From Strongyloides papillosus (taxonomy: Eukaryota; Nematoda; Chromadorea; Rhabditida; Strongyloididae), in contig SRSI01000041.1 of the NCBI GenBank assembly GCA_005656395.1, positions 1-22,593 of the forward strand: DNA of 22,593 bases, in the 5' to 3' direction. The translations under genes were made by a program, and so were the position numbers. Positions 10,076 to 19,767 of this stretch are shown here, in pieces (within the stretch, counting starts at the first letter, position 1; the number at the start of each line of letters is the position of its first letter). Under the pieces are notes generated by a model. The model ran no database searches. It saw only the letters and a list, made by a program, of their open reading frames with translations, and had not been told where the DNA came from.

Positions 10076-10753
10076 TTTTCTTTTTACGTTTATGTTTGTA
10101 TTTTTACTTTTAATAAAATATTTGTAGGTGAATTCGATATATTGTGTATAGAGGTCATTCTTAAATATTAATATAAAACAAATTTTTGATATTTTGCTAC
10201 TAAATTTGCTCATAAAACAAATTTTTAAAAATGACAAGTTATTTAAATTAATAATACACAATTTTGGTAAGAAATGATTTGCAAAATTATAAATTTGATT
10301 CTTGATATTAATAGTTGTAATATAATGCTTGAAAATTCAAAAACATATATATCAATATTTGATTAGTAATGTTGTTTACAATGTTTGATTTTGTAGTGAA
10401 AACTTTTAACAGATCATTTTTCATTATTAGCTTAATGCTTCTATAAATCGAATAAATATTTCAAAGATGATTTTTTCATGTAAAAAGTTTTAATTCAAAT
10501 ATGCTGCACTATAGAATAAATAACTGGGAAAAATATTATTTTATCATTTCAAAATTGCAATATTCTTCATGTTGTCTAATGTTTCATTAATTTATTACAT
10601 TGATTATTTTAACCAGGAATTTCACTAAAACAATCAAGAATTGTAAACATAGTGGACATTCGAGGATGATTTGTATTATTATACCAAAATACTAGAAATA
10701 AAATGTTCTAAAAAAAGAAGATATTAACGAAAAAACTAATTTATTTATTTATA
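10076..10753. other. Intergenic region between astacins D and E
   Basis: A+T-rich. The first ~50 bases upstream of D still read as a basic propeptide-like stretch (NVKRKNWQYLES) in another minus-strand frame, possibly the lost N-terminus of D. The rest shows no gene, RNA or clear repeat. Confidence 0.35.
10740..10749 (-). terminator. Polyadenylation signals of astacin E
   Basis: Two overlapping AATAAA hexamers on the minus strand start 5 nt beyond the stop codon of astacin E (TAATATAAATAAATAAATT), again indicating a very short 3' UTR. Confidence 0.45.
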
Positions 10754-11933
10754 TTACATTAGTTTAAAATGAATTTGAATATTATAACTTTTTGATTGAT
10801 ATTTTGTATGAATGATTATTATATTAGATTCTGACACAAATATATGAGGGAGAATTTGAGGACAAATTAAGGAACCAGTTACGCTATAATCCTCTCTATG
10901 GAGAACCTCTATGTGTTCCATTACATTACAAACACGTTTGTATCTTGAACCGTAAGAAAATCTTAGTTCTAAATAAATTTTTTTGCCTTCAGGTGCTTTA
11001 ATATAATAGTAACAATTGTATCTCGCCAATAAAGTAACTTTATGCAGGTATGTAGACGCATAAAAAACATTTATCCTATTGCAATAATGATAACTACTTC
11101 TTGTTAATTGACACTTTTTTCCTGTAAAATAACGAAGGCAGACACACCTGTCAGAATGTGTCTTAGGATATCCAAAATTGTGGCAACCAGAAGTTCTTAT
11201 ATATTTTTTATCCGAGCAGTAAACTAGATTAACAAGTTTGGCATCATTAAAAGCAAGATTCATTTTGTTTCCCATTAATGCATCAACTAATTTGTTTCCA
11301 CTTTTTGATTTAATACACGTTTTACGATATTTGCATAATTCTGTAGTTCCAAAATGCATTATTGATCTGTATTCATAGCTAAGACCTAATGGAGTTACTT
11401 CGCTTACTGGTTCCTTACAAAAAAGTAAAAAGAAAATCTTAGGTATATTGTGTTGTATAACATTAATGAAGTGATCTCTGTCGGGCCTTTTATGTTCGTA
11501 GTCAATTCCCAAAGCACGCAATGTTTCTCGAGCAATTTTTCCAGCATCCATATTGTCCCTGTCAATAATAATTTTGTGGTTTGTTTCATTTTCTTTACCT
11601 AAATGAGTTAAATATAAAGCACCTCCCATATATAATAAATGGGCCTTCTCTTTGTCAAATATTCTAATAAATTTTAAGCATGTGTGTTTTTGAATAAGTT
11701 GATGGGCATTAAAAATATAATTTTCGTTTAATTTATCCTTAATGTAATATCTAAAACAATTCTGGTGCCATCTGAGTCTCCCATCGTGGATTACAGATCT
11801 TTTTTCTCTAACGTTGAAATTCGTTTGATTTGAATTCTAATGTATAAGAGGTTTCTAATTACTTCAAACTTACAGTTAAAATTAAAGCATTAACGCATTC
11901 TATAGTTATCACAATAAATATAGAGTATTTCAT
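10754..11933 (-). CDS. Astacin-like secreted pseudoprotease E (EGF + CUB), zinc histidines replaced
   Basis: Exon 1 is 11933-11874 (20 residues, signal peptide MKYSIFIVITIECVNALILT). A 37-nt GTAAGT...CATTAG intron follows, then exon 2 is 11836-10754 in phase 0, giving 380 aa. The intron sits in the same place and phase as in astacin B. A basic REKRS site near residue 31 suggests furin-type propeptide removal. The catalytic domain begins LRWHQNCFRYYI and is followed by an EGF-like module (about 227-262) and a CUB domain (about 272-380). The zinc motif reads RETLRALGIDYEHKRPDRD from residue 123. The three His are Arg, Arg and Tyr, while the catalytic Glu, the Gly, RPDRD and the Met-turn SIMHF (Met180) are all kept. 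This points to an otherwise well-folded astacin unable to bind zinc normally. An inhibitor, decoy or binding role is inference. Confidence 0.85.
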
Positions 11934-12238
11934 ACTTTTGATTCTCTAAAAAATGACAGCAGATATTCATTTAGGATTATTTTAATGATAAATGTAGTTT
12001 TTTTTCAATGTTTAATTAATAATTTTCAAACAAAATCAAATAAATTGTACATAGTTTTCGGAGATATTATATTTGTTCAAAAAGCTTAATAGTTTAAAAT
12101 TATATTTATAATTTTTACAAAAATACAATAAAAACGTGAAGTTTAATAAAATAAAAGTCCTTTTATTCAAAAATTATCAAAACAGATTTATTAATTATTT
12201 TACATCGCTTATGAATATTTCAATAATTTTTATATGTA
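11934..12238. other. Intergenic spacer between astacin E and the chemoreceptor
   Basis: About 300 bp of A+T-rich sequence holding the 5' flank of astacin E and the 3' flank of the receptor gene, both minus strand. No clear TATA box lies close to the astacin ATG, and I see no RNA gene. Confidence 0.35.
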
Positions 12239-13190
12239 TTAATTTATATTAGAAGGTTTATTTTGCTGAATTCTGGGTCGTTCAGTATGCGTAACAGTAG
12301 AAATATGATTATTTGACATAAAAAGCATTAAATCTCTTAATGGTGAACATAAAAATAAAACGGTATATAATAAGCCAAAAGTTTGTATGTCAATATTCCA
12401 GTAGATAACAGTTTGGCTATATTTTCAACTAAATCACTATGTACAATTAAATTGTTCAATATTCTTGTCGGAGTGTATGCTAAAATAATTGAATAAGTAA
12501 AAAAATTTACTACAGTGTATACTAACATTGGAACATTTTGAGAATTCTTCGATTTTATTGTTTTATAGTATTTTGCAAATTTTACTGTTGAAAGAGCATT
12601 CATGATTATTACAAGAATAGCTGTAGGAAAAACAACGATAATTGAGTAGACTATTACATAATAATACATATATAGTGATTTAAATGTAACATAATATTCT
12701 TCTAATGATTTTAAATAAAAATAATACGGATAGAAGAAGACAAATCTGATTCCATATCTTGATCCAACCAGAAATATTATAACAAGACATATGACAATTT
12801 TTTTCTTAGAAAACCATGTATTATATAAAAAGTTATAATTTATTGCAATAAATCTGTTAAAACTTGAAAGTAAAGATATTCCATATATTATTGTGTTACA
12901 TAACCCAATAATAAAATAATAATATCTAGCTAGAGCCTTATTATACTTATATAAACCTCCTATAATATTCATTTTAACAACTTGGCCACAAACAAATGTT
13001 GAAAGCAAATAAATAATATCACTGTATGATTTAAATGAAATCAAAGGAAAAAAACAGTTATTGTAAGTTGGATTTTTTTTATTAATATTTCATTTGTTAG
13101 CAGGATAACAAAGATTATTAGTAATATAAGTGATCGAACAAAATAGGAAAATTGTATAATATCAATAGCTGTTATCGTATTAATGTTAGG
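12239..13190 (-). pseudogene. Nematode serpentine 7-TM chemoreceptor (Srv/Srg-like), two frameshifts
   Basis: The main frame (13044-12337, about 235 residues) holds TM2 to TM7 as strongly hydrophobic segments. After TM3 it has LLSSFNRFIAINYNFLYNTW, the NRF-A-I motif typical of Srg-superfamily receptors such as Srv. Such proteins sit in sensory-neuron membranes and are presumed to bind small chemicals. TM1 (LILLIIFVILLTNE) is found upstream in another frame; the shift lies near an 8-A run at 13080-13073. At the end, the main frame stops in ...FYFYVHH, whereas a one-base shift near 12360 restores a typical TM7 and tail (LFLCSPLRDLMLF, then a polar tail ending at 12239). No start ATG was found before TM1. 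It is a recent pseudogene or suffers assembly errors in homopolymers. Assignment to Srv rather than a sister family is tentative. Confidence 0.65.
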
Positions 13191-13362
13191 AAATTAATAA
13201 AAATATCTTTTTTTAATATAACAAAAATGCCATCTTTATATTAAAATACAAATAAATGAAATGTTCAGATAAGCATTAAACTTTTATTGTTTAAGATATT
13301 TTTGTTTGTATATTTTAACAAAGGTTTTTGCATATGGTTGATAGAAGACGAAGATTATAACT

Positions 13363-14255
13363 GTTTATTATAGATATACAAGCATAATATCTGTTAATTG
13401 TATCGAAATAAATTTTTGATTCTGAGATAAGGTTAATCCCTAATTAACTGTTTTTCTTGAAACATTTTGGTATACCAGTGATTAACAGTAGTTAAAGTAG
13501 AAGAGAACTTCATCTTTGTTATGATGATACTAATCCCACTTGGAAAAATTCAATTCATCATAATTTATCAACCAAAGATTGGTTTCAAAAACTCCAAGAA
13601 CCATAAACTGATAATCGGTTTCGTCAAATTTGCATTTGGGATTTAGAACGTTATCGTGCATAAGCGAAGTTTTAGAAAAAGTCCAAAATACAGTTAAAAA
13701 GGATTCAAAAAGTGTTTTGAACATATGAAGTGTCCAGAGGACTTTGAAAAATTTGTCAATGGAAAACTAACGATAACACCAAAATATCTCAGAACATAAA
13801 AATTTAATCAAAACATTTCAGTAAAGTATCATTATAAAGAACTTTATGGAGACAATTTAGATAATGATACATCTAGTCATTATGATCACTTGAGAACAGC
13901 AAATTTTCAAGATAATAATGCATCAATAGTAAAAAATAGTTGTAAAGGAAAATACAAGTATGAAGATAATGATATTGATGATGAACCTGAAATTAAAAAA
14001 GTACATTCTCAAGACAACTATGTGTATCCTCAGGAATATTATGATTATAATAATGGGACACTTTACAATAACTATTATAATCGATATTGTACTGAAGATA
14101 AAACTCCATCTTCAATCTCAAGTACAGAACATTCACAAAATATTAACGTAAACTCATCAAATGATAGTGGGTCCCGTCAATCTGTGGATCATCCCCTACC
14201 TTTTATGGAGGAGCATCGAATTTTGGGGCAAAAGATTAAAGCATTTTACATATAA
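13363..14255 (+). pseudogene. Forkhead transcription factor, decayed
   Basis: At about 13521-13590 the plus strand reads [20 protein letters not shown], a clear match to helix 3 and following residues of the forkhead DNA-binding domain (consensus W-NSIRHNLS--D-F-K). One Arg is changed to His. Downstream, after a stop, [11 protein letters not shown] fits the YWTLDP segment. Upstream, VYYRYTSIISVNCIE at about 13363 resembles the domain's PYSY--LI--AI start. The intervening helices and the stretch after the domain need several frame changes. The last 121 codons (13890-14255) are open, polar and rich in Asn, Ser, Tyr and Asp, as in forkhead C-terminal tails. It would have been a nuclear DNA-binding regulator. 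With at least four lesions, including stops inside the domain, it is non-functional. The subclass cannot be told. Confidence 0.7.
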
Positions 14256-14790
14256 CAAAGAAAAATGTTCCTCAAATTATTAATGAATTTTTTTATATTT
14301 ACGATAATTAAGAAAGTTATTATGACATTTATTATGCTAATTAGGGAATATTTACTTTATAAAAATCTATGTAAATTCTATAACAAGATTACTGACTTTT
14401 TAACACATTCATTTACTTAAATCATTAAAAACTTTAATTGTTGTCATAATAAGATAGTCATTATTATTTAGAAAGAAGCTCTTATCTATTCTCATTAGTA
14501 GTTCAAATAAAAACACCACATAAAATATTCAATTTTTAATATTTATAATAATAGAAAAATTAATATTAAAATTATGTAATAGATTGAGTAAAAAGTAACT
14601 AGCCTCGTGAAAGTGCGTTTCATGTAGGAATCCAATATTTCATGGAACTAGTGTACACTAACCTCTATAAAGATGAATTAAAAACTTTTGTCCAAATATA
14701 ATTAATAATAAAGTTCCTCCTATGACATAAAACATTATTATTCATAAAAAAAATGAAATCTTCACATAAGCATTAAATCTCTATTATTTA
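14256..14790. other. Intergenic region between forkhead remnant and trypsin-like gene
   Basis: A+T-rich with no convincing gene. The last ~40 bp before the trypsin-like ATG resemble a segment at about 13257-13305 (both contain ATAAGCATTAAA, then a short T-rich stretch), suggesting a small local duplication of the 5' leader. Confidence 0.35.
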
Positions 14791-15072
14791 ATGTTATTTT
14801 TCACAATATTCTTAAGAATATCAGCAATTTTTGTTTTTATTTTTTTGATAAAGTTTCTCTACGGGGATGCCTTTAATCCAGTTGTTCATTTATTTATCAA
14901 AGATCAGCCAAGAGGTATGGATGATGCAATTGACGAAGTGTCTTGTACAGGAACAATATTAGGAGGGAGGTTTATACTTACAGCAGCTTATTGTGTTTTT
15001 ACCAAAAAACATTGTGAAAAGGATATGAGGTAACACACAAAAAAAATTTTTCATCGAAACCAGAACTACTTT

Positions 15073-15320
15073 ATCAGTTATCGGACCAACTTGTCATTTT
15101 TCGAACCATTTTATCATTTTTTCGGACTCCCTTATCATTCTCGGACCACATTGTCATTTTCCGGACCATTAAAATGAAAAGAAGTTTAAAAAATTATTTA
15201 CTTTGCATTAACATATTCCGCATTTTATATTTAATAAGACGGTCCGTGTTTTAACAGATGGTCCGTGAATTGATGAAGTGATCCGCATTTTGTCAAATTT
15301 GGTCCGTAAAATGATGAAAA
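15073..15320. repeat. Foldback-like array: ~20-bp repeats in two inverted blocks (intron 1)
   Basis: Left block: CGGACC or close variants at about 15082, 15102, 15123, 15142 and 15162, alternating with TCATTTT-type segments (period 19-21 bp). Right block: GGTCCG or variants at about 15241, 15260, 15280 and 15301, alternating with AATGATGAA-type segments, again about 20 bp apart. The right block is the reverse complement of the left (TTCGGACC-TTATCATTTT against GGTCCGTAAAATGATGAA), separated by about 70 bp. The whole could form a large hairpin, and fills most of intron 1 of the trypsin-like gene. It may be a foldback or miniature inverted-repeat element (inference). Confidence 0.75.
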
Positions 15321-15598
15321 AAACATTTATGTGAATTTTAACTAACTTTATCGATTATTGTTTTCAAGAAAGATTATGAGGATTTGTACATTCCTGATAA
15401 AAGAACAAAAGTTGAATATGATAGTTTTTGTGCTGATACAAGAAAAGAGTGTAGAGAAAACAGTAAACCATAACAGTTAGAGTTAAGAACCTCTTTTTTC
15501 ATAAAAGATATGCTGAAGATAATTATAAAGAAGGAGATTTGGCTATCTTAGAACTTCGGGAAAATATTGGTAATAGAAAAGTAGCTATTAATTTTTAA

Positions 15599-16010
15599 AA
15601 GGATTTTTTTTCACAACAATTATTAAGATTCTGTTTTGGCTATAATTAGCAACCTGCACAATTTTTTCACCAAAATTTCAAACTTCCCCTAACTTTCTAA
15701 AAATTGGTGTGTATAGAGAATTTTATGCGCTGATTTCATTTTTAAAATAATATTTCAAAAATGTAAAGTGTAAACACCCAAAAATGGGAGTAAACAAATT
15801 TTCGCGTAGGGGTGAAATGTTACAGAGACGTCATTCCAATTACCGTTAGAAAATTAGTTTATTTGTTTATTTATAGTATATCTAAGTAAATAAATAATCA
15901 TTTATTAATTAAAAGAGAAGTATTAATTACTAAGAGACTTTGGAGGATGATTATTTAAAAAAAAGTAAAAAATAACGTTTAAAGACAAATTTTTAATAAA
16001 CAAGTTTATG
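15599..16010. other. Intron 2 sequence 5' of the tandem repeats
   Basis: Non-coding sequence within the predicted second intron of the trypsin-like gene. It is slightly less A+T-rich around 15650-15840 than its surroundings. No reading frame or repeat was recognised there. Confidence 0.3.
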
Positions 16011-16690
16011 GTCAACAAAAAATAATATTTTTTGAAGCCCTCCGGTTACCTGAGAATATGGTCAATGGCTTATTTTGTAGCCAACACTTTATTCTTCAAT
16101 CTCATTTGACGGATTTTTAATATCTTGTTTTAAAATCAAGTTATTAACTTTTAAACAATTTTTCATAAATTTTTGTCATACTAAATTGTCGACAAAAAAT
16201 AATATTTATTGAAGCCCCTAGGCTACCTGAGTGTATATTCAATAGCTCATTTTGAAGCCAAGACTTTATACTTCAAAATCATCAGACGAATTTTTATTAT
16301 CTTGTTTTAAAATCAAGTTATTGAGTTTCAAATAATTTTTTATAAATTTTTGGCATACGAGATTGTCGACAAAAAATATTATTTATTGAAGCCTCCAGGC
16401 TACCTGAGAATATGGTCAATAGCTCGTTTTATAGCCAACACTTTAATCTTAAATCTGATTTGACGGATTTTTTATATCTGTCTTTATTAAAGAGATATTT
16501 ACATTTGAATATTTTTTTTGCAAACTTTTTTTTCGTAAAATTACCCTAAATTGTCGACACATTTTAAAATAGCTTGAGGCCTCCAGGCTACCTATGAAGA
16601 CAGTTAATATCTCATTTGATAGCCAAGACCTTCTTCTAAAATCGCATGGAGGCGATTTTTGATATTTGCCTTTTTAAGGGAAATATGAGT
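16011..16690. repeat. Four-copy ~177-bp tandem repeat (intron 2)
   Basis: Copies begin at 16011 (GTCAAC), 16188, 16365 and 16553 (GTCGAC), giving spacings of 177, 177 and 188 bp; the fourth decays near 16690. Each starts with GTCGACAAAAAATA or a variant, then GAAGCCYCCAGGCTACCTGAG, then a segment containing AATAGCTCATTTTGTAGCCA and a poly-T/A rich tail. The palindromic core AGCCTCCAGGCT is kept in most copies. Copies 1 to 3 are closest to each other in the first half, and copy 4 is the most diverged. The repeats lie wholly in the inferred intron, directly before the exon carrying the SGGP motif. Confidence 0.85.
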
Positions 16691-17271
16691 CAAATGGTTA
16701 AGTGCCAAAAAACTTTTTTCAATTTTTTCTTACAATTTTTATATTTCTAGATTCAGATTTCTATGCTGATTACGAATACCACATTTATTTTTTTTGTTTA
16801 TTTAAATGTTATTCAAAGTTATTTACAGTTTTGAGGGGGGTACATTTTTCATCTACTTTTTTAAGTTGGAACAACGTTTTTTCAAAATACAGGATTGTGC
16901 AGGTTACTAGCTATAATTCACATAAAAGTGAACGTACATTTATCCTTCAATATGATACTTTTAGTGTAACAAAATGTTTGCGTTCCCGAGTTCCAAAAGT
17001 TACATTTTGTACAAATGAAAGCCAAAACAACTTTTGTAAAGAATATAGTGGTGGTCCATTGATGATACGTAATAGAATCATATATGGAATTATATCAGGA
17101 GGAACAAGGTATGACTATATAATTAAAGAGTGGAAGAAGAAATCGAAAAGAGAAAGTTTAAAAGAAAATATAAATTATCTTACTTCACATTTTTTGAATT
17201 TTATTTGCACAATAGTGCAAGCAGACAAGAAAAATCCAGTATATGGGAGCGAAAAGTGTGAAGATGTTTAA

Positions 17272-18719
17272 AAGACAGAGATAAGAACATTTTAATGTTA
17301 AATACATATATATTTTTGTCAATTGTTGACTTCTATAATCTTTTAACGAATATTAAAAAAAGTAAAAGATTTATTTATTGTATATTATGTTTGATTGTAA
17401 TATGATTTTTTTAGAAATTAAAGTATTTAACGAGTGGGTATTCTGCATTTTGACTATGAATAATAATATGATAAGTAAGAATATAGTCTCTCATTGAGTG
17501 TTCTCATTTGTACTTTAACCTCTGTACCTAAGGCTCTTCTATTTCCACTTTATAGAATTATTTAGCTCATGGAAAAAACATTATCCCAAAATTAACTTTT
17601 TGTTTTGTAATTCTAGAGGACCTTAGTTAGTTATCTGATAAAGTTATTTTATTGTCTGTTTAATTGTATTGTGTTATATTTTGTGGTTTAAAGCAAAAGG
17701 TGTCTTTTAAGCAGTACAACACGCCAATAAAAATTAATCTTATAATTTTTAATCACTCTACAGAAGGTAAATCTTAATTGCAATGTTTCTTTATATATAT
17801 ATCTAATTTTGTAGTCTGTTTTTAAAAAAACAGTACAGTTAATTCATAATTGAGCGCCAACCAATAGTTTATTATTTTTCTGGACAATTCTTCAAAAAAT
17901 GCAAAAAAATTTCCTACCATTTAAAAAAGTTAACTTTTATTTAAATATAAGTAAAAATATTAATTTAGTGTTTATTATTATTTTAAGTTAAATTTTTTAT
18001 AAGTTATTTTTTAATATAAACAAAAATGAGTATTATTTTATATCTTTTCATAAGTTTGATCTTTAAAGATGATAATTAAAAACATTATAAAAAAATTGAG
18101 TTTTTGTATGAATAAAAATCTATAACAAAATATAATTTATAAAAGTTAGAACCATTGGAACTTACTAGTAAAAATATTATGGTATGTTAATAAATGTTTT
18201 TTGTAAAAGCATTTATAATTTTAATTAAAATTAACTTCTGTTCTTGTATTTTGAAATATGTTTTAAAAAGCAACTTAAGTTTTAAGATAAAAATAATATC
18301 ATAGAAAAGTTTCAACTTATTTAAATAATTTTTTAATTACTGCTTTTATTTTTATATATGAAATAATTACGATTAGATTAGTCACAGATCAAAAAAGTTT
18401 GGATTTTATTAGATTAGACAAATTTACTTTAATTTTTAAAGAATTGTGCATTTTTTGTGTGTAAAGTAGTGAAAACAATTTATAAAATAATTATTGATAT
18501 TAGTATCTGTTCATTAAAGTTTTATATTGATGCACAATATAAAATTTACTTATTAGTCATTAATGATTGTGTAAATATTAAATAAAACTAACATTTTTGA
18601 ACATTTATTCCATAAAATAAAAATATTTTAATTAATGGAATGTTTGCTTATTAAATGTTAAAAAGTTAAAATATTTATCTGTACTTTTGTTTTAACATTT
18701 TTTATTCTATTTTTTCTAA
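17272..18719. other. Long A+T-rich intergenic region
   Basis: Nearly 1.5 kb between two plus-strand genes. I see no coding-like frame, no tRNA-like fold and no clear repeat apart from simple A/T tracts and a short TA run near 17795. The last part presumably contains regulatory sequence for the SCP/TAPS gene. Confidence 0.45.
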
Positions 18720-18727
18720 TATAAAAA
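18720..18727 (+). promoter_or_regulatory. TATA-box-like element of the SCP/TAPS gene
   Basis: TATAAAAA lies 37 nt upstream of the predicted ATG at 18764, compatible with a TATA box and a very short 5' UTR or a trans-spliced leader. The surrounding DNA is A+T-rich, so a chance match is quite possible. Confidence 0.35.
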
Positions 18728-18763
18728 CACATAAATGATTATATCATCTAATCTATCAAAGAA

Positions 18764-19767
18764 ATGTTACTATCACAATATGTTAAAATTTTTTTCCTGT
18801 TAATTTTAATTGACTTGACTAGCCAACGATATTTATTTCCATACTGGACAATACTATCTGAAGGAAATTCGTTTTTCGAATATAATGGTCGATTGTATAG
18901 TGACATGCCAGACATGATATCAACGATTTTACTTGATAAAAAAATAAAAAAACCCGAAGATGCTTACTTATATAATGTCGGATTTAAAAAAGGATATAAA
19001 GTTACTAAAACTTATGCTAAAACATGTGAATGTTTAGCATCATTTCTTGATCCAAAATTTAAATCAACCACATGTGATGTTAAACATAGCAATTCTCGTC
19101 GAAATGTATATATATGTAATCGACAGTTGTTCAACAGTTTTGATGTTGCAATTGAATATGCATTAAGATATAAATGCCGTATTAAATTTGATCCACCTCA
19201 TTGTAAACCATCTGTTCCACCAAAAAATATCTGCATTATTACTTTATTTGGTGTAAGATGTTTAATGAAAAATCCAGCTACTCAGAGTATATGGAATAGA
19301 GTTTGGTCTACATGTCACGGTAATTGTTTTTTCCATAACAATTTTGCATTCACTATAAATCATGTAAGTTAATTCTTTTTTAAATTCTAAAAATAATCAT
19401 ATAGTATCTTAAAGAACTTAATCAATACAGACAACTTATTGGAAGTCCACCTCTAGCTTTGAATAAAAAATTAAATTATATAGCAAAGTATTGTGCTGAG
19501 AAATTAGTAAAAGAGAATACATTAATATCTGAAAGAAGTTCGCGCTATAATGAATTTATTGCTTTTGCTAAAGAAGGATATGGCTTGTATCTAATGAGAA
19601 TTTTATTTGACGACGTTTATTTTTCAAATTCCGGCTCTAAACGAAGATCCACCAAAGGCGGAAACGATTTTGTACGATTATTGGATCGTAAGCTACGAAT
19701 TGTTGGTATTGGTTTGTCAAGATATGATTATGGTACTTATGTTTGTATAAAATATATTTCGCTGTAG
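18764..19767 (+). CDS. SCP/TAPS (CAP domain) secreted protein, canonical His residues lost
   Basis: Exon 1 is 18764-19363 (200 codons). A 41-nt GTAAGT...ATATAG intron follows, then exon 2 is 19405-19767, in phase 0, giving 320 aa. A signal peptide (MLLSQYVKIFFLLILIDLTS) leads into a long lineage-specific region with paired Cys (CEC, ICNRQLF, STCHGNCF). The CAP domain starts at the join with YLKELNQYRQLIGSPPLALN, the usual (H)E-N-YR--HG-PPL region. It ends with VGIGLSRYDYGTYVCIKY, the usual VGIG...VV-KY strand. The His of HG is Ile, and the CAP motif HFTQ--W reads DFVRLLD, so the cation- or ligand-binding His pair is absent. SCP/TAPS proteins are secreted in large numbers by parasitic nematodes. 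The role of this one is unknown. The frame is intact in both exons, so it is probably expressed. Confidence 0.85.

Larger units (their letters stand above)
14791..17271 (+). pseudogene. Trypsin-like (S1) serine protease homologue, His57 to Tyr, frameshifted
   Basis: Three exon segments. Exon 1 (14791-15029) has a hydrophobic signal peptide and then CTGTILGGRFILTAAYCV, where the catalytic His of TAAHC is Tyr. Exon 2 (15369-15569) reads KDYEDLYIPDKR..., shifts frame near 15465, and reaches GDLAILEL, whose Asp matches Asp102. Exon 3 (about 16751-17271) has VPKVTFCTN and then CKEYSGGPLMI, equivalent to GDSGGP with Ser195 kept but the preceding Gly-Asp changed to Glu-Tyr. Intron 1 (15030-15368) has GTAACA...TTCAAG ends. 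Intron 2 (15570-16750) has GTAATA...TTCTAG ends and preserves frame. The exon 1 to exon 2 join is out of frame, and exon 2 has an internal shift with a stop. It is therefore a probable pseudogene of an already inactive protease homologue. Both introns are filled with repeats. Confidence 0.65.

Noticed and set aside
10052..10261. 69-codon minus-strand frame upstream of astacin D
   Set aside because: Only its last ~12 codons look propeptide-like; the rest is A+T-rich noise without a signal peptide.
11404..11589. 61-codon minus-strand frame
   Set aside because: Shifted-frame shadow inside the catalytic domain of astacin E.
13530..13724. 64-codon minus-strand frame
   Set aside because: Antisense of the forkhead remnant, whose plus strand carries the recognisable [10 protein letters not shown] motif.
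13960..14151. 63-codon plus-strand frame rich in Ile and Met
   Set aside because: Shifted-frame shadow of the Asn/Tyr-rich forkhead tail.
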